Shown: piece after piece, positions 7,843 to 16,664 of the stretch
Position numbering within the stretch: position 1 is the stretch's first letter
Layout of the letters: each line of letters begins with the position of its first letter
Source: Herpetosiphon geysericola
GTDB lineage: Bacteria; Chloroflexota; Chloroflexia; Chloroflexales; Herpetosiphonaceae
Assembly (NCBI RefSeq): GCF_001306135.1
Contig: NZ_LGKP01000025.1
Coordinates: 186,001 to 250,000, forward strand
Length of the DNA stretch: 64,000 nucleotides
Direction: 5' to 3'
Made by a program: the position numbers and the translations under genes
Notes under the pieces: generated by a model
What the model was told of the DNA's origin: nothing
Seen by the model: only the letters and a program-made list of their open reading frames with translations
The model's database searches: none

Positions 7843-9045
7843 ATGGCAACTCAGAAAAAATTGCTCGCTTCACGGGCTCAAATAGCCTTAGTTAAAATGA
7901 GCGAACAATCTGTGCAACAACGAATTACCGGCACGCTTGCCGACGAAATTGGCGAGCGGCCTGCAACCTCAACTGCCGAAGCGCGCGCCTCAGCAGTTAT
8001 TGCGGCCCAAATGCGCCAAGTTGGCCTCGAAGTTGGGGTGCAAACCTTCTCGGCTGCTGCTGCTCCCAGCGCGGGCTTAGGCCTGCTGGCTGGGGTGGGG
8101 TTGGTGGCGCTTGGCTTGGGCTGGTGGTTGCCCTATCCTTCAATTGCCTTGATGGTATTGCTGCTGTTGCTCGCTGTGCGCGAACTGCATGGCCCGCCAG
8201 TTTTGGCCAGTTTATTGCGCCAACGCCCCAGCCAAAATGTGATTGGCACTCGGGCTGCCACTCGTACTCCCCGCGCACGGATTGTGCTGTTGTGCCACCT
8301 TGATTCGCCGCGCATGCTTTCGCCCAGTCGTGCTAGTTGGCTGCGAGTTTGGCTGCTGAGTATCCCTTTTGGTTTCAGTTTGGGCTTAGTCGCGCTTGGG
8401 ATTGCTATTTTCCTGCCTGCTTGGCACAGTGTGTTATTAATTCCTGGCTTGTTGCTCTTGGTATGTTTGCTGGTTGTGCTACGCCGCGAATCGCGGGCAG
8501 AATGGACTGTTGGCGCTGTTGATGCTGCCGCCGTCGGAACCGCAATTGCACTCGCCGCCGATTGGCCCCAACGCGATGATGTTGAGTTGTGGGTTGTGGC
8601 CCTCGGTGCGGGAGCCGCCGCAGGCTCTGGCATTCAAGCTCTACTCAACAGCTATCCCTTTCCCAAAGAAGAAACGTGGTTCATCAATTTGCCATGGCTT
8701 GGGCGCGGCAATTTGACGATTGTGGCTGGCGAAGGCTTGTGGCGCGAGCGTAAGCCCGATCAGCAACTAGCCAAGATGTTCCACGAACTGCAATCCGCCA
8801 GCGCGCCGCTCATTCGCTCGGCTTATCGCGGCGAACGGCTTGATAGCGCTCGCCTTTTGGCCTTGGGCTATCATGCCATCAGTGTGGTTGGGCTTAAATC
8901 TGATGGCACGGCAGCGGGCTTCCGCCAGCCAGATGACGAAACCCGCTTGCTTTCTGTGCCCCAAATGGAATTGGCTTTGCGCGTGTTGCGGCGCGTGCTC
9001 GATCGTTTTGCTCGCAATCAAAGCAACGAGCCGCAACGGCCCTAA
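7843..9045 (+). CDS. Membrane-embedded M28 peptidase-like protein, probably inactive
   Basis: 400 residues. After an amphipathic start there are two hydrophobic pairs (about 75-115 and 165-210) inserted into a peptidase-like fold. The M28 pattern can be followed: LLCHLDSP (H-x-D, residues ~150), GAVDAAAVGTA (metal Asp, ~226; usually DNxSG), then ALGAGAAAGSGIQ where family members have the catalytic Glu-Glu, and FRQPDDETR where the last metal His is expected. The Glu pair and the last His are absent, so a working di-zinc site is unlikely. The ATG at 7843 with GGGGG upstream was preferred to a TTG at 7816. No operon partner. It may be a peptide-binding pseudoenzyme. Confidence 0.6.
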   Translation: MATQKKLLASRAQIALVKMSEQSVQQRITGTLADEIGERPATSTAEARASAVIAAQMRQVGLEVGVQTFSAAAAPSAGLGLLAGVGLVALGLGWWLPYPSIALMVLLLLLAVRELHGPPVLASLLRQRPSQNVIGTRAATRTPRARIVLLCHLDSPRMLSPSRASWLRVWLLSIPFGFSLGLVALGIAIFLPAWHSVLLIPGLLLLVCLLVVLRRESRAEWTVGAVDAAAVGTAIALAADWPQRDDVELWVVALGAGAAAGSGIQALLNSYPFPKEETWFINLPWLGRGNLTIVAGEGLWRERKPDQQLAKMFHELQSASAPLIRSAYRGERLDSARLLALGYHAISVVGLKSDGTAAGFRQPDDETRLLSVPQMELALRVLRRVLDRFARNQSNEPQRP

Positions 9046-9057
9046 CCCTGTTTGCAA

Positions 9058-10509
9058 TTAGGCAAAACGCTGCTTCAAGCCTGGCGCAAACCGAAACAGC
9101 GTTAGATCCAACACCAACATAAACAACAGCGATGCACCAACCAACGGAAAGGCTAAACTCGCTAACGCCACCAGCAACAGCACAGGCTTCCAATGTGGGA
9201 AATTCGCTGGTAAATTTGGCGCACCCAAGCGCCCAGCAGGTCGGCGCTTCCACCACAACACCACGCCCGAAACCGAAAGCAGCAACACGGTCAACGCGCC
9301 AAATAAGGCCAAAAGTTGGTTGGGCAAGCCAAAATATTTGCCTTCGTGCAGCGAAATCCCCATACTGACTGCTTTGGGAACCAAGGCATAATCACGCCAA
9401 CGAATATCAGCCAAAATTGCCCCGCTATATTGATCGACGTGAATTGTGGCTTCGTCAGCAGGATCGTTGGCGACCGCTGCGATGGTGTACACGCCTTTTG
9501 CGCTGCTTGGTGGCGTAACCGTAAAGCTGGCAATCACGCCCCGCGCTTTGGCCACCGCAATCACCGAATCCAGTGTAACTGGCGTGGCAGCTTGCGGCCC
9601 TTCGCTGGCGCTGCTTGGCACTGGTGCACTGGTTCCGTTGCCGCGATGCTCAGCATGATCGCTATTCGATTGCGGCAATGGCGCTTGCTCAACCGCCCAT
9701 GGCACAACTTTATCGGTCGTAGTGTTGAGGCTGCCAGTTAAGGCTGTCGATTCCGGAATATTGCTCCACAGCTGGTTGGGGTATTTGCTCGAAATATTGG
9801 CAAAGTTTTCGCCCCAATAGCCCGTCCAAGGCAAGCCCGTAATCAGCAAAAACAACACAATCAACGAGGCGTACATGCCTGGTACAGCGTGCAAATCGCG
9901 CCAGAAAATACGTTTATTTTTGCTGCGCAAACGAGGCAACCATGTGCCCCAAATGCCGCTTTTCGAGCGTGGCCACCAGAGGTAAATGCCCGAAAGCGTA
10001 AGCAAAATCGCCCAGCAGGCAGCCAATTCAATAATTCGATCGCCAACTGTGCCAATTAGCAACTCGCCGTGCAATTTCAAAGCAACCGTTTGCAAGTTCC
10101 AATCTTCATCGCGCTCACCAAGCACTTGGCTGGTATAAGGATTGACAAAAACCGTCAGGTTGCGCCCATCGCTGGTACTCATGCTTATTTCAGTACTGCG
10201 ATCATGGGCATCGCTTGGGCGAATTTTGCCAACACTAGCCGCAGGATAGGCAGCTTGGGCCGCAGCAACTTGGCTGGTGTAGCTTTGGGCCGAGCCGCTG
10301 GTATGGACAACGTTCATCAAATCGCCATACATCAACCGATCAAGTTGCGGCTTGAACAGATAAATGCTGCCAGTTACCGCCAACACAATCATCAAGGGCA
10401 CAACAAATAGACCTGCATAAAAGTGCCAACGCCAAATTGCCCGATAAAAAACCGACTGTGCCCGCCGTTCGTCGCTGGTTATGCCATCGTTGGTAGTTGT
10501 AATTGTCAT
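9058..10509 (-). CDS. PepSY-associated transmembrane protein
   Basis: 483 residues. The N-terminus FYRAIWRWHFYAGLFVVPLMIVLAVTGSIYLF is the hallmark of PepSY_TM proteins, with further helices around 165-190, 215-240, 400-420 and 445-475. KLHGELLIG, GIYLWWPRS, RIFWRDLHAVPGMYAS and ISLHEGKYFGLPNQLLALFG are the conserved blocks of this family, which has histidine pairs suited to heme binding and is often tied to siderophore or sulfite/ferric reduction. A Ser/Thr/Pro-rich insertion sits near 265-305. The ATG has GAGG upstream. It lies downstream of a cytochrome c gene on the same strand, supporting an electron-transfer role; the substrate is unknown. Confidence 0.88.
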   Translation of the reverse strand: MTITTTNDGITSDERRAQSVFYRAIWRWHFYAGLFVVPLMIVLAVTGSIYLFKPQLDRLMYGDLMNVVHTSGSAQSYTSQVAAAQAAYPAASVGKIRPSDAHDRSTEISMSTSDGRNLTVFVNPYTSQVLGERDEDWNLQTVALKLHGELLIGTVGDRIIELAACWAILLTLSGIYLWWPRSKSGIWGTWLPRLRSKNKRIFWRDLHAVPGMYASLIVLFLLITGLPWTGYWGENFANISSKYPNQLWSNIPESTALTGSLNTTTDKVVPWAVEQAPLPQSNSDHAEHRGNGTSAPVPSSASEGPQAATPVTLDSVIAVAKARGVIASFTVTPPSSAKGVYTIAAVANDPADEATIHVDQYSGAILADIRWRDYALVPKAVSMGISLHEGKYFGLPNQLLALFGALTVLLLSVSGVVLWWKRRPAGRLGAPNLPANFPHWKPVLLLVALASLAFPLVGASLLFMLVLDLTLFRFAPGLKQRFA

Positions 10510-10622
10510 TTAAAAACCTCGTTCGTTCTGCAAGAAGGATGGAGTTGCTACGCTTATCCCAATTACTGCTGCACCAAAGCCGTGACGTGCAACGTGAGAT
10601 AAACGCAGCAACTAGCTCGGAT

Positions 10623-11090
10623 TTACTGCAAACTTAATAAATAGGCCACTACGTCATCGACCTGTTGGGGTGTAAGCGCATCGTCATAGCCCGCAAACAT
10701 CAAGCCTTGGGCAAAGCCATCGACCACATAACTATTGGGATCGACAATTGAGCTGTGTAAATAGGCGTTGGCGGTTTGGCCTGCAACCCGCGTTGCGGCA
10801 CGCTGGCTAATTCCGGCCAGATTTGGCCCGACGGTTTGCGGTTTGGCGGCATCGACCACATGGCAACTCAGGCAGGGTGGCGCACCAGCAATCGCGGTCG
10901 TGCCATCGAAAATTGCCTTGCCAGCAGCAGCGTCGCCAGTGCTTGCAGCAGTATTGCCAGCTCCAGGAACCGTCGTTGGAACGCCAGTAAAGCGCCCTAT
11001 ATTGCTATCGGTTGTGGCTGAACCACAGGCGGCCAAGCCCACAAGCGCCAATCCAGCAATGGCAGAGCGCAAACGCAAAACAATTGGCAT
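10623..11090 (-). CDS. Lipoprotein class I cytochrome c
   Basis: 155 residues. A signal peptide ends in a lipobox (GLALVGLAAC, Cys22), so the mature protein should be membrane-anchored outside the cell. After a Gly/Thr/Ala-rich linker the heme motif CLSCH occurs around residue 92-96, and GLMFAGYDDALT gives the probable axial Met, followed by the final helix QQVDDVVAYLLSL. This is a mono-heme cytochrome c domain of about 85 residues. It sits 113 bases upstream of the PepSY gene and 82 bases downstream of a small membrane protein, all on the minus strand. It is a likely electron carrier at the outer face of the membrane. Confidence 0.93.
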   Translation of the reverse strand: MPIVLRLRSAIAGLALVGLAACGSATTDSNIGRFTGVPTTVPGAGNTAASTGDAAAGKAIFDGTTAIAGAPPCLSCHVVDAAKPQTVGPNLAGISQRAATRVAGQTANAYLHSSIVDPNSYVVDGFAQGLMFAGYDDALTPQQVDDVVAYLLSLQ

Positions 11091-11172
11091 TGGAGAAAAC
11101 TCCCAAACTCAAACATTCTCAGCGTAAAGCCACGCTGAGATCACAAAGGCGTATTTGTGGATTGAGTTGGGT

Positions 11173-11562
11173 TTAACGGGGAGGGGGTGTGGTTAATCGC
11201 TGTTGATACGAAATTAAGGGGTGTTGAATCAGCCAATTTACCCGCCGCAAGCTGCGCAAGCCAAACCCAAGGCTTGGCCAAAAACCAAGCAGCGCAAACA
11301 TTGCCACCAAACCGCTGCCCATGCCATTTGAGGCTAGGCCGCTCGGGGTTCCATTGGGCAATGAATCTGCTTGGTTCATCAGTTCGCAGACAAACATGCT
11401 TGCTGGCTGAGCCTCAGCATTTAACAGCATTGGTTGGTGTTGTAGCCAACAATGAATCACACAGCCCAATGGACACACCAAAGCCAGCTGAACAACCATT
11501 GCCCAACCAAAAAGTGTGCGCCATGTAAGCATTTTGGATTGTTGCTGGAGCCATCCAAGCAT
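11173..11562 (-). CDS. Small membrane protein upstream of cytochrome c (unknown)
   Basis: 129 residues; I do not recognise the family. It has a membrane segment at about 13-37 with three Cys and a His (PLGCVIHCWLQHQP), an extracytoplasmic stretch with another Cys and several Met (MFVCELMNQADS), a second membrane segment at about 80-100, and a basic tail. The Cys/His/Met pattern around the first helix could bind copper or heme, as in small periplasmic metal proteins, but this is speculation. Its place at the head of the cytochrome c/PepSY run suggests a shared process. Start choice is uncertain because the upstream GGCGGA is a weak ribosome site. Confidence 0.6.
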   Translation of the reverse strand: MLGWLQQQSKMLTWRTLFGWAMVVQLALVCPLGCVIHCWLQHQPMLLNAEAQPASMFVCELMNQADSLPNGTPSGLASNGMGSGLVAMFALLGFWPSLGFGLRSLRRVNWLIQHPLISYQQRLTTPPPR

Positions 11563-11729
11563 ACTGGGTTGTTTCCGCCTGCTATTGCCGCTGAACTGCG
11601 CGTTATCTTAACACAGTTTCAGTTTGCTGCGATCAGGCATTAACTTGATTGTGCTCCCTCTCAGGGCGGATGTGGGCTGAGCCACAAGTTGGTATGCTCG
11701 CCATCTTTACCATTGCAGGAGTTTCAATT

Positions 11730-12188
11730 ATGCAAAATCCAACCCTTGGGCAGATTCGCCCCTATACAGCAGCCGATTGGGCTGTCGTTAGCCAAATTCA
11801 CGATGCAGCCCGCCCCGACGAACTGCGCGGCGCGTGCGACCCACGAGCATTTATCCCGCTTGCAGACGATCAAGTCTCGCTCAGCGATTTTGAGCAATCA
11901 CAAAAATTTGTCATCAGCATTGATGATCAGGTGGTGGGCTTTGTTGGGATTAATGGCAAATATCTTGGCTGGTTGTATATCGCGCCAAGCCATTATGGCC
12001 GTGGCTTGGGCGGCCAATTGCTCAATTTTGCCCTTGAGCAGATTGGGGCTGGCGCTTGGACGATTGCCCTTGCTGAAAACCGCCGAGCCGTTGAACTCTA
12101 TCAACGGGCTGGCTTTATCAGCAGCAAAACCTTTGAAAGCGATAATGCTGGCTATCCTTGCACCTGTGCCCGTTTAGAGCGCGCCTAG
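11730..12188 (+). CDS. GNAT-family N-acetyltransferase
   Basis: 152 residues from the ATG at 11730, preceded by GCAGGAG. The GNAT fold is visible: IRPYTAADWAVVSQIHDAA at the N-terminus, the central strand VVGFVGINGKYLGWLYI, the acetyl-CoA loop HYGRGLGGQLLNFAL (Q/R-x-x-G-x-G/A) near residue 90, and the closing ENRRAVELYQRAGF block. It transfers an acetyl group from acetyl-CoA to an unknown amine; RimI-like protein acetylation or small-molecule acetylation are both possible. It stands alone before fmt, separated by a hairpin. Confidence 0.85.
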   Translation: MQNPTLGQIRPYTAADWAVVSQIHDAARPDELRGACDPRAFIPLADDQVSLSDFEQSQKFVISIDDQVVGFVGINGKYLGWLYIAPSHYGRGLGGQLLNFALEQIGAGAWTIALAENRRAVELYQRAGFISSKTFESDNAGYPCTCARLERA

Positions 12189-12197
12189 CTGCTTTCG

Positions 12198-12234
12198 ATT
12201 TTCCAGCAAGCACGGTATCATGCGTGCTGGAAAA
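12198..12234 (+). terminator. Imperfect hairpin between GNAT gene and fmt
   Basis: TTTTCCAGCAAGCACG pairs with CGTGCTGGAAAA around a GTATCATG loop, leaving an AGCA bulge. It follows the GNAT stop by about ten bases. No strong U-tract follows, so it may be an attenuator or only a weak terminator. Confidence 0.35.
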
Positions 12235-12258
12235 CTTTCTCAGTCTGAGGTATCGCCA

Positions 12259-13179
12259 ATGCGAATTTTATATTTAGGCACGCCCGAAATTGCGGTTGCG
12301 CCACTTGAGTTATTGCACGCCAGCGGCCATGAGATTGTCGGTGTCGTGACCCAACCAGATCGACCTGCTGGGCGCAAAAATGTGCTCACCGCGCCGCCAG
12401 TCAAACTTGCCGCCGAACGGCTTGGGATTCCGGTGTTTCAGCCAGAAACCCTCAAAGATCCAGCGGCGGTCGAGCGCTTGCAGGCTTTTGCGCCAGAAGT
12501 TGGGGTTGTTGCGGCCTATGGCGAGATTTTGCGCAAAAATGTTTTACAAATTCCCGCCTTGGGTTATTTGAATATTCACCCATCGATTTTGCCGCTCTAC
12601 CGTGGGCCAGCACCAATTACGGGGGCAATTTTGGCAGGCGATGATTTAGTTGGCGTGTCGATCATCAAGCTCACTGCCAAAATGGATGCTGGGCCAATCT
12701 TGGGTCAAGTGGTCATGCCCTTGGCCAAGGATGCGCGGGCTGGTGAATGGACGGCCCAACTGATGCGCCAAGGTGGCGAGTTGCTCGCTCAGCTCTTGCC
12801 AGCCTATACTGCTGGTCAAATTCAAGCCCAAATTCAAGATGATAGCCAAGCAACCTACACCCAAATGATTAGCAAAAACGATGGCTTGATCGATTGGAGT
12901 TTGCCAGCAATTGTGATCGAACGCATGACCCGCGCCTATGATCCATGGCCTGGAACTGCGGTAAAACTCAACGATCAGCCATTTAAAATTCTGCGATCCA
13001 AAGCGCATAGTAGTTGGAGCGGCAACGCTCAGCCAGGCACGCTGATTGAACAAGAAGGCCAAATTTTAGTCGCGACGGGCAGCGGCGCACTCGAATTGCT
13101 TGAAGTTCAGCCAGCAGGCAAACGCCCAATGGCCGCCAGCGATTGGCGACGCGGAGCCAAAGATCTAGAACGCTTGTAA
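12259..13179 (+). CDS. fmt: Methionyl-tRNA formyltransferase
   Basis: 306 residues, the usual size. MRILYLGTPEIAVAPLELL is the canonical start, followed by GVVTQPDRPAGRK, the formyl-THF site with catalytic Asn-His in LGYLNIHPSILPLYRGPAPI, and the SIIKLTAKMDAGPIL block with the catalytic Asp. The C-terminal ~100 residues (AYDPWPGTAV to the end) form the OB-like tRNA-binding domain. It formylates initiator Met-tRNA in the cytoplasm. The ATG at 12259 with GAGG upstream was chosen over an earlier in-frame ATG at 12220 that lies inside the hairpin. It is not next to def, unlike many genomes. Confidence 0.96.
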   Translation: MRILYLGTPEIAVAPLELLHASGHEIVGVVTQPDRPAGRKNVLTAPPVKLAAERLGIPVFQPETLKDPAAVERLQAFAPEVGVVAAYGEILRKNVLQIPALGYLNIHPSILPLYRGPAPITGAILAGDDLVGVSIIKLTAKMDAGPILGQVVMPLAKDARAGEWTAQLMRQGGELLAQLLPAYTAGQIQAQIQDDSQATYTQMISKNDGLIDWSLPAIVIERMTRAYDPWPGTAVKLNDQPFKILRSKAHSSWSGNAQPGTLIEQEGQILVATGSGALELLEVQPAGKRPMAASDWRRGAKDLERL

Positions 13180-13194
13180 AGGCTGGGAATCGGT

Positions 13195-13230
13195 GGTTGG
13201 GGATTGGGAAGTTAAAACCGATCCCCAACC
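13195..13230. terminator. Hairpin between convergent fmt and hutH
   Basis: A 10-bp perfect inverted repeat, GGTTGGGGAT at 13195-13204 and ATCCCCAACC at 13221-13230, lies between the converging stops of fmt and hutH. It has no long U-tract; the GATCCCCA word also recurs in other intergenic patches, so it may be a repeat rather than a dedicated terminator. Confidence 0.4.
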
Positions 13231-13338
13231 CTAACGACCATGGTCTGCTCCCCTTGCCTGTCTTCAGTGAGCGAGAGGTTGGAATAAAGGAACTTTAGAA
13301 CCGATCCCCAGTCCCCGATCCCCAATAGCCGATTCCTA

Positions 13339-14925
13339 TTACTCTGCCAAAGCCAAGTTGCCAGCAACAATCAACTGCTTCAAGCGCTCGATATGTGGAT
13401 ACATTACGGTATCTTCGGCCAAAAATGGCACAACCTGCCGAATTGCCTGCTGCGCCAACGCCGTGCCTTGCCCAAGCTGCAAATGCTGATGCTTTTGCCA
13501 ACGTAAATCAATCGCTTGGGCAGCACACAACGCTTCGCAAGCCAAAATGCCCACCACGTTATCGTGCATCTCAACCGCTTGACGGGCGGCGGTCGGCCCC
13601 ATGCTGACGTGATCTTCTTGATTGCCCGAGGTGGGAATCGTATCGGCAGCAGCGGGATGCACCAGCACTTTATTTTCACTCGCCAACGCCACAGCCGTAT
13701 ATTGAATCAACATCATGCCCGAGTGCAAGCCGCCTTGCTCGGTTAAAAATGGCGGCAGCAAATTTCCATTCAAGCCTGCATCAACCAAGCGCGCCGTGCG
13801 GCGCTCGCTAATGTTGCCCAGCTCGCTCAAGGCCACTTTAAGAAAATCCATCGCCAAGGCCAATGGCTCGCCATGGAAGTTACCGCCCGAAATCGCCTCG
13901 TATTCGCCAGCAAGCTGCTCAGGATCAACCGGCACAATTAAGGGATTATCGGTGGCGCTGTTGAGTTCGATTTCGGTGGCCCAGCGCCCATAACAGGCTG
14001 CATCGCGAATTGCGCCATGCACTTGGGGTACGCAACGCAACGAGTAGGCATCTTGCACTTTATGTGGCCCATACAGCGCCGGATCAGCTTCGCCGTTGGG
14101 ATACACAAAGCTGCTGCCCTGCAACAGGTGGCGAATACTGCGCGCGCTATCGATTTGGCGCGGATGCGGACGAATCGCATGCAGCCGTTGATCAAAGGCC
14201 GAGGGTAAGGCCGCCAAGGCTTCCATCGACAAGGCGGCGATAGTTTCTGCAGTGCGACACAATTGCTCTGCATCGTAAATTGCTAAGGCTGCCAGCCCGC
14301 TCAACAAGGCGGTGCCATTGGTCAAGGCGAGGCCTTCTTTGGCCTCTAAAACCAAAGGTTTTTGATTCAAGCGGGCCAAAACTTCGGCTCCGCTCATGCG
14401 TTGACCATAGACTGGCGATTGGCCAGCCTCAACCGCCTCGCCCAAACCAAGCAAAATCAAGCTGGCATGCGCAAGCGGCGCAAGATCGCCACTGGCACCA
14501 AGCGAGCCTTGGCAGGGAATAATTGGCAATATATCGGCGTTGAGCAGATCGAGCAGGGCTTGGGCAACCAAGGGGCGAATGCCCGAAAAGCCTTTGGCCA
14601 AGGTATTGACCCGCACAATCAACATTGCCCGCACTTGGTCGCGGCGCAATGGTGTGCCTGTGCCAGTGGCATGGCTCATAATAATATTGCGTTGCAATTC
14701 GCGCACATGGTCGCTATCAATCGTGCGATTCTGAAAATGGCCAAAGCCCGTGGTGATGCCATAGACCACCTGACCTTCGGCCACAAAGCGCTCGACAGCA
14801 GCGCGCGAATAGTGCATTCGTTCAATTGCTTCAGGAGCTAATTCAACCTTAATTGCTGGATTCCGAGCGGCAGCCACCAAACCATCGACAGTTAACTGCT
14901 CGCCATTGAGCACTAAACGTTCCAC
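13339..14925 (-). CDS. hutH: Histidine ammonia-lyase
   Basis: 528 residues, slightly longer than the usual ~510. VVYGITTGFGHFQ (active-site Tyr loop), the Ala-Ser-Gly that forms the MIO cofactor in GSLGASGDLAPLAH, and SMGPTAARQAVEM with VSEN-like helices are all present. It removes ammonia from histidine to give urocanate, first step of the hut pathway, in the cytoplasm. No hutU, hutI or hutG neighbour is present. The start is GTG at 14925 with GAGGTAG upstream. Tyrosine or phenylalanine ammonia-lyases share this fold, but the overall match to HutH is best. A 30-residue surplus is probably at the C-terminus. Confidence 0.93.
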   Translation of the reverse strand: MERLVLNGEQLTVDGLVAAARNPAIKVELAPEAIERMHYSRAAVERFVAEGQVVYGITTGFGHFQNRTIDSDHVRELQRNIIMSHATGTGTPLRRDQVRAMLIVRVNTLAKGFSGIRPLVAQALLDLLNADILPIIPCQGSLGASGDLAPLAHASLILLGLGEAVEAGQSPVYGQRMSGAEVLARLNQKPLVLEAKEGLALTNGTALLSGLAALAIYDAEQLCRTAETIAALSMEALAALPSAFDQRLHAIRPHPRQIDSARSIRHLLQGSSFVYPNGEADPALYGPHKVQDAYSLRCVPQVHGAIRDAACYGRWATEIELNSATDNPLIVPVDPEQLAGEYEAISGGNFHGEPLALAMDFLKVALSELGNISERRTARLVDAGLNGNLLPPFLTEQGGLHSGMMLIQYTAVALASENKVLVHPAAADTIPTSGNQEDHVSMGPTAARQAVEMHDNVVGILACEALCAAQAIDLRWQKHQHLQLGQGTALAQQAIRQVVPFLAEDTVMYPHIERLKQLIVAGNLALAE

Positions 14926-15053
14926 AATGCTACCTCGCTAGCTTAATTCGCTTTCGGCGTTAGTATACCAGCCGCCAGCAATGGTTCCTGCTTGCGAATC
15001 GAGTGTAGGTGCGAGATGCTATGGCACATTCAGCTTGGATTTAGGTTTATCTG

Positions 15054-15590
15054 CTACTCACACACAGGGCCATTGGTTGTTGATTTTGGTTCGATGGTTG
15101 CCAATAAATCCAACAACGCCTGTGGATCGCCAAGTTGGTATTGACCCTGCAAATCGATTGGCCAATTGGGCGTTGATAGATTGTTAAACGCAGCGGTGGC
15201 TTGAACAGGATCAAGATTAAGCGCAATCAGACGGGTATCTGCTGGCTGATCAAGGCTGTTGGTCTCGAAGATGAGCAAGGTTGCTTCGCTGGCACTGATC
15301 GGAGTTGTGCTTTGGGGCATAAGCATCGTATCGACAAACTGCTGAATAAAGGCTTGATCACGAATCGTAATACAACTTTGCGTGGTAGGGTTATGCCATT
15401 CAATTTCGAGCGCTTCGCGCAAGTTGCTCACGCGCAGAAATTCTTCTAAAGTTGTTGGCTCAACAACTTCGCCTGGCGCAAATGGGCTTGCTTCGGGTAT
15501 GTTGGTAGGTAGCTGGGTTGAATCACAGCCAAAAAAGAGCAAACTAAATAACAAGCATCCCAATCCACGTTGATAGAACAAACGAGACAT
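15054..15590 (-). CDS. Secreted lipoprotein, unknown function
   Basis: 178 residues with a clear lipoprotein signal (LLFSLLFFGC, Cys22). The mature part has no recognised domain; it begins with a Pro/Glu-rich linker, then an alpha/beta-looking region with two widely spaced cysteines (TQSCITIRD near 73 and the C-terminal VCE). The ATG at 15590 has AAGGA upstream. It is probably monocistronic; a TTGACA promoter on this strand lies about 240 bases upstream at 15831-15859. The role outside the membrane is unknown. Confidence 0.75.
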   Translation of the reverse strand: MSRLFYQRGLGCLLFSLLFFGCDSTQLPTNIPEASPFAPGEVVEPTTLEEFLRVSNLREALEIEWHNPTTQSCITIRDQAFIQQFVDTMLMPQSTTPISASEATLLIFETNSLDQPADTRLIALNLDPVQATAAFNNLSTPNWPIDLQGQYQLGDPQALLDLLATIEPKSTTNGPVCE

Positions 15591-15996
15591 AACGAATCCT
15601 TCTTGGAAATTAAAATACTTGCAATATTATTGTTCACTTGATCAAGCATAGATAGTACTGAGCAATGAAGGTTAATCAATGCTTATTATTTATCGCTAGC
15701 TAAAATAAAATTCTAAATCAATTGTAGATTTAAGTGCTACATAACCTATTGCTGGAAATTAAGCAAAGAGGATGTGGAATGGAGTATGTTGGGAGTGAAG
15801 TGTGGTAATTGATGATCTTTCTCGAAAAAGAGAATAGCAAAAAAAACTATACCTGTCAAGCAATATCCACATCGCAGATCTGCTTGAATTGGTATAATCG
15901 ATATATTCTAAAGCATTGAAGAAAAATTAAGCCTAGGAGAAATAAATAAAAACCTGCGTCACTCTCTCTTCTCAGGAGCTACGAGCCAACGCAGAT
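15591..15996. other. AT-rich intergenic region with a minus-strand promoter
   Basis: Between the lipoprotein start and the regulator's stop there is no reading frame worth calling. The region is noticeably AT-rich compared with neighbours. Apart from the promoter-like element at 15831-15859, I see no repeat words and no strong hairpin. It could hold a small RNA or a long leader. Confidence 0.5.
15831..15859 (-). promoter_or_regulatory. Sigma70-like promoter on minus strand
   Basis: A perfect TTGACA, a 17-base spacer containing an eight-T run, then TATTCT. The first downstream gene is the lipoprotein about 240 bases away, so the product could be a long leader or a small RNA. Confidence 0.5.
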
Positions 15997-16374
15997 TTAG
16001 ATTGTGAGCATGGTATGGAAGTGGGCACGATAGGGTGCATAGCTGGCTAGCTCACGCACATAATCGCATACTTCGCTGCGCAAAATCGGGTCGTTGTAGG
16101 TTTGGATTAACAGCTCCAAGGCATTGACCACATACGCCCGCGGTTGATAGTGGTAACACGATGACTTGCCTTCACCGGCGATGGAAAGAATCCCTGCTTC
16201 ACTGAGCTCTTTGAGCGCGCGCTCAATGCTCCATATATCACGCCCGAGCTGGCGGGCGATGTGAGCAGCCGTGCCTTGATTGACTGTTCGTTGTGCAAAT
16301 AGTATGACACAATGCAGCTTTTCGGGAGTATCGATCGCTTGCTCAAGCAACATATAAACGCTTGAAGAGATCAT
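15997..16374 (-). CDS. Winged-helix transcriptional regulator
   Basis: 125 residues. The central part GTAAHIARQLGRDIWSIERALKELSEAGILSIAGEGKSSCYHYQ fits a winged helix: helix-turn-helix (AAHIARQLGRDIWSIERALKEL) followed by a beta wing with the basic/polar tip GKSSCYHY. The C-terminal third is helical and may dimerise or sense a ligand. The ATG at 16374 was chosen because AAGGAGG precedes it; an upstream in-frame start at 16428 lacks one. It is downstream of gyrA's terminator, on its own promoter. The target genes cannot be read from the sequence. Confidence 0.75.
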   Translation of the reverse strand: MISSSVYMLLEQAIDTPEKLHCVILFAQRTVNQGTAAHIARQLGRDIWSIERALKELSEAGILSIAGEGKSSCYHYQPRAYVVNALELLIQTYNDPILRSEVCDYVRELASYAPYRAHFHTMLTI

Positions 16375-16575
16375 GCTCGCCTCCTTGCAATCCTCTTTGA
16401 CTGCGCGGAAAAGAGACCCCGCTATCATGGCGGTTCACAGGCTCCTCGGCCTGTTGGTGTATCTTCCGTTCCTTCGCTTTCTGGGTCAATAGGTCAGCCG
16501 ACAGCGGACAGTGGTGATGGTAAGTAGATGGGATATAGAGGTGGAAAATTGCTGGTATTATGTTATGTCTCCCCG

Positions 16576-16584
16576 ATTATATCA
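16576..16584 (-). promoter_or_regulatory. Extended -10 promoter for the winged-helix gene
   Basis: TGATATAAT on the minus strand: a perfect TATAAT preceded by TGn, the extended -10 form that tolerates a poor -35. No good -35 hexamer is seen. It would give a leader of about 195 bases. Confidence 0.45.
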
Positions 16585-16664
16585 CAGTTTCCATGAATAG
16601 CTAGATTAAAACAGGGTAAAAAAAGTGTGATCTAGGTATATAGCTGAATTTGAGTTTAACCCGC

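Noticed and set aside
7655-7873. Minus-strand frame in the 7.4-7.8 kb gap
   Set aside because: No family, no ribosome site, and it runs across repeat words and the next gene's start.
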